Shown one piece after another: positions 6,001 to 7,195 of a stretch of DNA of 7,195 nucleotides. Below the pieces are notes generated by a model. It saw only the letters and a program-made list of their open reading frames with translations. It was not told the DNA's origin and made no database searches. A program made the position numbers and the translations under genes. Each line of letters begins with the position of its first letter. Position 1 is the stretch's first letter. Source of the DNA: Endomicrobiia bacterium (lineage in GTDB: Bacteria > Elusimicrobiota > Endomicrobiia > PHAN01); contig JASEHK010000035.1 of the NCBI GenBank assembly GCA_030018875.1, positions 1 to 7,195 of the forward strand, given 5' to 3'.

Positions 6001-7195
6001 ATCTGGGAACGCCCGCTTCGTGGCAGCACAACTGGAATCTGCCTAACTGGGATAATTTCGACGGAATAACATTCAGGGTTTTCGCGCGTCCTCAGGACAA
6101 TGCCTACAATTACGCCGCGCCCGTAACATCGGCGACATTCGCTTACGACATAACGGAATCAACAGTCGTTGTCACCGTGCCCGCGCCCGCGATAACATAT
6201 TATTCGGCGATGCCGACGCTCTCCGGCACGGCGCGCGATGATACTTCCGGCGTTCAGACGACGCGCGTAAAGGTCCGCTCCGGGACGACCGGCGCGGTGC
6301 ACTGGGCGGGGACAGGGTGGGGCTCGCTTACGTGGCTTTTGGTCAACGGCACGACGAACTGGACGTATCCCGTCGGAGGAGAGCAGATACCGACGTGGGT
6401 GAGCGGCCGCATATACGAGATAACCCCCTGGACGCTGGACTATTCCGGAAACACCTCGACCGGCGCGACCAAGACATTTATGTTCGACAATACGCGGCCG
6501 GATTCAAGGATAACACCCGTGCCGGCGAACGATGTTTATTACAGCGAACTTCCGACGCTCACCGGAACGGCGCGGGACCCCGTGCCCGGCGGTGAGACTT
6601 ATGCGGCGGGCGTCAACAGGACGGAACTGAGTTTCTATTCCCATTATCAGAATCGCTATTACAACGTGTTTTCCAGCGAGTTTGATTTGACGGATGAGAC
6701 ATACCAGACGCTTTCCGGTCAGGCGACATCGTGGTACCTGACGGGCTACTCCACAAAACTTATTGACGGCAGTTCGTACACGGCAAAGTCGAAGTCGTGG
6801 GACAATTCGAGCCCCGAGATGGAAGAGACGAGTTACACCGACGCGGTCAACAGAGTGAGGTTCGTTTACGACGTAAGCAAACCCACGAGCGTCGTTACTT
6901 ATCCGGTGGACGGAAACAATTACCGCGCCGCCACGCTTACGACCATATCCGGAACGCAGACGGACCTTGCGCCGGAAGCCGGACGGCTTATGAGCGGCGT
7001 GGGAGCGGTGAAAATATCAATACAGGATTTGACGCATCCCTCGACATATTGGAGAACCGGAACCGGCTGGGTTGGGACGGAAGATTGGGGCGCGCCGACG
7101 AACGCGAGCGTGTATGCGAGCAGTTGGGCGTTTACAAATTTACCGACATGGATTACCGGCAGGCAGTATAAAATCCGTTCGCGCGCGTACGACAC
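1..7195 (+). CDS. Giant Ig-like repeat surface protein, internal fragment (both ends missing)
   Basis: The frame starting at base 3 is open for 2,397 codons to base 7193, with no stop and no credible start: the few in-frame ATGs lie inside repeat units and no signal peptide follows any of them. The product is a chain of 20 Ig-like units of about 125 residues. In each unit the Gly and Asp of the G-T-[AS]-x-D motif, and the Asp of R-A-x-D-x-A-G-N, are kept despite low overall identity, which shows selection on the protein in this frame. Trp is about 4% (99 by hand count). Only three Cys occur (residues 275, 826, 1387), so disulfides are not structural. The family is typically exported and acts as an adhesin or stalk. 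No enzyme domain, transmembrane segment or anchor is visible here. Arg codon choice shifts towards AGG/CGG in the last third. No known gene symbol fits; I recognise the architecture, not a named protein. Confidence 0.94.
3..146 (+). repeat. Ig-like unit R0 (C-terminal part only)
   Basis: Residues 1-48 are the second half of a unit cut by the window start. The fragment has three Trp in its first 18 residues, then the strand Y-D-I-N-S-R-G-L-D-F-A-G-N and the closing F-T-Y-D. Its tail is closest to that of R10. Confidence 0.85.
147..545 (+). repeat. Ig-like unit R1
   Basis: Residues 49-181 (133 aa). S-G-T-A-A-D is at 71-76, followed by L-D-K-V-Q-V-A-I-Q, N-W-W, the W-L-D and I-G-P signatures shared only with R11, R-A-L-D at 160-163 and the closing F-V-Y-D. 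A 21-base stretch at its start (200-220) is identical to 1352-1372 in R4. Confidence 0.85.
546..902 (+). repeat. Ig-like unit R2
   Basis: Residues 182-300 (119 aa). The opening motif is R-G-T-A-A-D, with Arg replacing the usual Ser or Thr. It carries A-W-W, A-W-F and R-A-R-D-N-A-G and closes with F-R-F-D. One of the three Cys of the fragment (residue 275) lies in the Y-C-E-I strand. Partner of R12. Confidence 0.85.
903..1298 (+). repeat. Ig-like unit R3
   Basis: Residues 301-432 (132 aa). S-G-T-A-A-D is followed by a Gly-rich insertion (G-G-T-G-Y-G-G-T-G-L), then W-W-S-G, S-G-A-S-Y-Y and R-D-N-A-L-N, closing with F-I-V-D. The insertion is absent from its partner R13, which accounts for most of the 16-residue length difference. 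Confidence 0.85.
1299..1667 (+). repeat. Ig-like unit R4
   Basis: Residues 433-555 (123 aa). L-S-G-T-A-L-D opens the unit, followed by V-A-G-L-R-N-V-E-L, F-W-T-T-T-G-W and Y-R-I-R-S. A longer tail with L-P-G-N replaces the usual A-G-N, and the unit closes with F-I-F-D. Partner of R14. Confidence 0.85.
1668..2042 (+). repeat. Ig-like unit R5
   Basis: Residues 556-680 (125 aa). I-T-G-T-A-R-D, Y-W-Y-S-G, P-S-W-T-S-G and R-A-W-D-N-V are present. The closing motif is Y-T-V-N, the only unit where the final Asp is replaced; the linker A-D-T-H-P-P follows. Confidence 0.85.
2043..2489 (+). repeat. Ig-like unit R6 (longest, 149 aa)
   Basis: Residues 681-829. It is about 25 residues longer than average. 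Extra sequence lies before the V-K-I-S-V strand (R-D-W-R-P-D-G-S-F) and in the middle of the unit (L-V-G-D-Y-N-E-D-L-T-F). I-S-G-T-S-R-D, K-W-W, D-W-V-S-G and R-A-T-D are conserved. It closes with C-T-V-D, using Cys 826 where other units have Phe. Confidence 0.85.
2490..2861 (+). repeat. Ig-like unit R7
   Basis: Residues 830-953 (124 aa). L-S-G-T-A-L-D-D, I-R-I-F-Y, F-W-D-G-G-G-W, Q-W-V-S-G-K-T-Y-Y, A-T-D-K-A-G-N and closing F-N-V-D. It is close to the array consensus. Confidence 0.85.
2862..3215 (+). repeat. Ig-like unit R8
   Basis: Residues 954-1071 (118 aa). I-T-G-T-A-A-D-D-F-S-G-V, K-W-W-N-G, W-Q-S-G-R-Q-Y and S-S-D-A-A-G-N are present, with closing F-S-F-D. A 19-base stretch (2944-2962) is identical to 3298-3316 in the next unit, at exactly one unit length (354 bases), which suggests that R8 and R9 are close neighbours by descent. 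Confidence 0.85.
3216..3572 (+). repeat. Ig-like unit R9
   Basis: Residues 1072-1190 (119 aa). I-S-G-T-A-T-D-D-F-S-G-V, Y-Y-W-T-G, P-S-W-T-G and R-V-G-D-Y-A-A-N are present, with closing F-L-F-D. The start shares D-D-F-S-G-V with R8. Confidence 0.85.
3573..3947 (+). repeat. Ig-like unit R10
   Basis: Residues 1191-1315 (125 aa). V-S-G-T-A-V-D-T-P-V-D, W-F-W-S-G, P-A-W-Q-N and R-A-E-D-F-A-G-N, closing F-L-Y-D. Its tail matches R0, and its P-A-W-Q-N strand is shared with R15. Confidence 0.85.
3948..4319 (+). repeat. Ig-like unit R11
   Basis: Residues 1316-1439 (124 aa). L-S-G-T-A-F-D-P-G-A, L-N-K-V-Q-I-A-I-Q, F-W-N-G-T, W-L-D, I-G-P, R-A-I-D-N and closing F-R-Y-D. Cys 1387 follows W-L-D. Partner of R1; its opening also resembles R16. 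Confidence 0.85.
4320..4691 (+). repeat. Ig-like unit R12
   Basis: Residues 1440-1563 (124 aa). I-S-G-T-A-S-D, E-K-V-E-I-R, Y-W-N, A-W-F and N-A-R-A-L-D-K-A-G-N, closing F-V-Y-D. Partner of R2. The usual P-x-W before the Y strand is replaced by L-N-L-S-D-G. Confidence 0.85.
4692..5039 (+). repeat. Ig-like unit R13
   Basis: Residues 1564-1679 (116 aa). V-T-G-T-S-Y-D, K-W-W-G-G, S-G-A-S-Y-Y and R-D-N-A-L-N, closing F-N-W-D. Partner of R3. The loop after the opening motif is short and Gly-rich (A-A-G-G-T). Confidence 0.85.
5040..5420 (+). repeat. Ig-like unit R14 (variant opening motif)
   Basis: Residues 1680-1806 (127 aa). The opening motif is I-S-G-D-H-S-D; this is the only unit in which the Thr after Gly is replaced, although Gly and the final Asp remain. 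It has V-K-V-S-I-Q-D-L, F-W-L-V-G-S-G-W, P-T-W-I-T-G and R-A-Y-D, then a long tail with P-A-G-N. It is related to R4 and R19 and holds copy 1 of the 56-bp repeat. Confidence 0.85.
5298..5353 (+). repeat. 56-bp exact direct repeat, copy 1 (in R14)
   Basis: Bases 5298-5353 are identical to 7140-7195, at an offset of 1,842 bases (614 codons, in frame, five units). The repeat encodes L-P-T-W-I-T-G-R-Q-Y, then the R-S-R-A-Y-D strand. Just upstream the two copies have diverged strongly: in the shared stretch around V-K-[VI]-S-I-Q-D-L-T (5169-5195 and 7008-7034), five of eight identical residues use different codons. An abrupt change to no differences over 18 codons points to recent sequence exchange or an assembly effect. 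Confidence 0.97.
5421..5786 (+). repeat. Ig-like unit R15
   Basis: Residues 1807-1928 (122 aa). I-S-G-T-S-D-D-P-V-P, Y-W-T-G-S-S-W, a Gly-rich segment (P-G-G-L-G-G-Q-G), P-A-W-Q-N-G and A-Y-D-K-A-G-N, closing F-K-Y-D. Confidence 0.85.
5787..6149 (+). repeat. Ig-like unit R16
   Basis: Residues 1929-2049 (121 aa). L-S-G-T-A-T-D-P-G-A, Y-W-S-W-G, and three closely spaced Trp (S-W-Q-H-N-W-N-L-P-N-W). The Y of the Y-x-[VI] strand is Phe (F-R-V-F-A-R). P-Q-D-N-A-Y-N stands in for the A-G-N motif, and the unit closes with F-A-Y-D. Confidence 0.85.
6150..6488 (+). repeat. Ig-like unit R17 (shortest, 113 aa)
   Basis: Residues 2050-2162. L-S-G-T-A-R-D-D-T-S-G-V, V-K-V-R, H-W-A-G-T-G-W, P-T-W-V-S-G and T-L-D-Y-S-G-N, closing F-M-F-D. 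It has short linkers and no extra tail, so it is close to a minimal unit. Confidence 0.85.
6489..6872 (+). repeat. Ig-like unit R18 (Trp-poor, diverged)
   Basis: Residues 2163-2290 (128 aa). L-T-G-T-A-R-D-P-V-P and S-W-D-N-S are present, with closing F-V-Y-D. The usual Y-W-x-G pair is replaced by Y-Y-N, and the middle is acidic and Tyr-rich. It has only two Trp, the fewest of any complete unit, and lacks A-G-N. Confidence 0.82.
6873..7195 (+). repeat. Ig-like unit R19 (C-terminal end missing)
   Basis: Residues 2291-2397. I-S-G-T-Q-T-D, V-K-I-S-I-Q-D-L, Y-W-R-T-G-T-G-W and P-T-W-I-T-G, cut after R-A-Y-D by the window edge. It is the closest relative of R14 and ends in copy 2 of the 56-bp repeat. 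Confidence 0.85.
7140..7195 (+). repeat. 56-bp exact direct repeat, copy 2 (in R19, at the window edge)
   Basis: This is identical to 5298-5353 and still identical at the last base, so the true repeat may be longer. If the window edge is also a contig edge, the assembly may have stopped here because this repeat could not be resolved. Confidence 0.97.

Larger units (their letters stand above)
3..7195 (+). repeat. Tandem array of 20 diverged Ig-like units
   Basis: Unit boundaries were set after the closing F-x-[YF]-D motif. Complete units run 113 to 149 residues, and the eighteen of them span 147-6872. The Asp of the G-T-[AS]-x-D motif is present in all 19 units that include it, and the Asp of the R-A-x-D motif in all 20. 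The closing Asp is present in 18 of 19, with Asn in R5. The probable fold is a seven-stranded beta sandwich: G-T-[AS]-x-D would sit after strand B, V-x-[VI]-x-[IV] in strand C, and Y-x-[VI]-x-x-R-A-x-D in strand F. Most DNA between units has diverged, so this is an old protein-level array and not a simple DNA satellite. Pfam Big-type families are the nearest known group; I cannot name the exact one without a profile search. Confidence 0.9.

Noticed and set aside
6797..7171. A 124-codon + strand frame near the window end
   Set aside because: It overlaps R18 and R19 off-frame. It is rich in Arg, Gly and Asp with no domain features, whereas the frame from base 3 continues the repeat pattern through the same bases.
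5087..7195. Two minus-strand frames (5087-5371 and 6920-7195) sharing the same stretch S-Y-A-R-E-R-I-L-Y-C-L-P-V-I-H-V-G
   Set aside because: The apparent shared protein motif is just the reverse complement of the 56-bp direct repeat. The sense frame explains it and the flanks do not match.
3..7195. CRISPR array or DNA satellite as an explanation for the periodicity
   Set aside because: The period is about 340-450 bases with diverged DNA and a conserved protein pattern. There are no short identical repeats with regular unique spacers.
1..7195. Frameshift or pseudogene in such a long frame
   Set aside because: Every unit continues in the same frame with its opening and closing motifs in order, and no internal stop exists. 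Unit length changes are all multiples of three.
1..7195. Promoter, terminator, tRNA, rRNA or mobile element
   Set aside because: Coding sequence fills the window. I saw no transposase motif, inverted-repeat ends, RNA gene consensus or intergenic gap.

Overview
What it is. The whole window is the interior of one very long protein-coding gene on the + strand. The frame whose first full codon begins at base 3 runs 2,397 codons to base 7193 without a stop, and the window contains neither the start nor the end of the gene. I translated this frame by hand from end to end. Nothing else in the window has independent support: no second gene, RNA gene, promoter, terminator, insertion sequence or CRISPR array.  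Layout. The protein is a chain of 20 diverged tandem units of about 113-149 residues (mean near 125): one partial unit (R0, 3-146), eighteen complete units (R1-R18, 147-6872) and one partial unit (R19, 6873-7195). Each unit looks like a bacterial Ig-like beta-sandwich. It has an N-terminal [ILV]-[ST]-G-T-[AS]-x-D motif, a V-x-[VI]-x-[IV] strand, a tryptophan-rich middle (typically YW-x-G...W), a P-x-W-x-x-G-x-x-Y strand leading into R-A-x-D-x-A-G-N, and a closing F-x-[YF]-D followed by a proline-rich linker. About 4% of residues are Trp (99 by hand count), and there are only three Cys, which fits a secreted or surface-exposed repeat protein.  Higher-order structure. Units R1-R4 match R11-R14 one-for-one and in order, so a block of several units was duplicated long ago (offset about 3.75-3.8 kb). 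On top of this, R14 and R19 share an exact 56-base match (5298-5353 and 7140-7195) next to strongly diverged DNA, and that match ends on the last base of the window. This suggests recent gene conversion or unequal recombination, or an assembly that broke inside a repeat.  Organism. Codons are moderately GC-rich and bacterial. Long Trp-rich chains of SGTAxD / RAxDxAGN units are, from memory, common in giant surface proteins of uncultured Elusimicrobiota, Omnitrophota and related metagenomic lineages. That placement is a low-to-moderate-confidence inference from protein style only.  Function. No catalytic domain, signal peptide, membrane anchor or sorting signal lies in this fragment. Adhesion, a surface stalk or cell-cell contact are family-level guesses; the domains that would decide the role lie outside the window.
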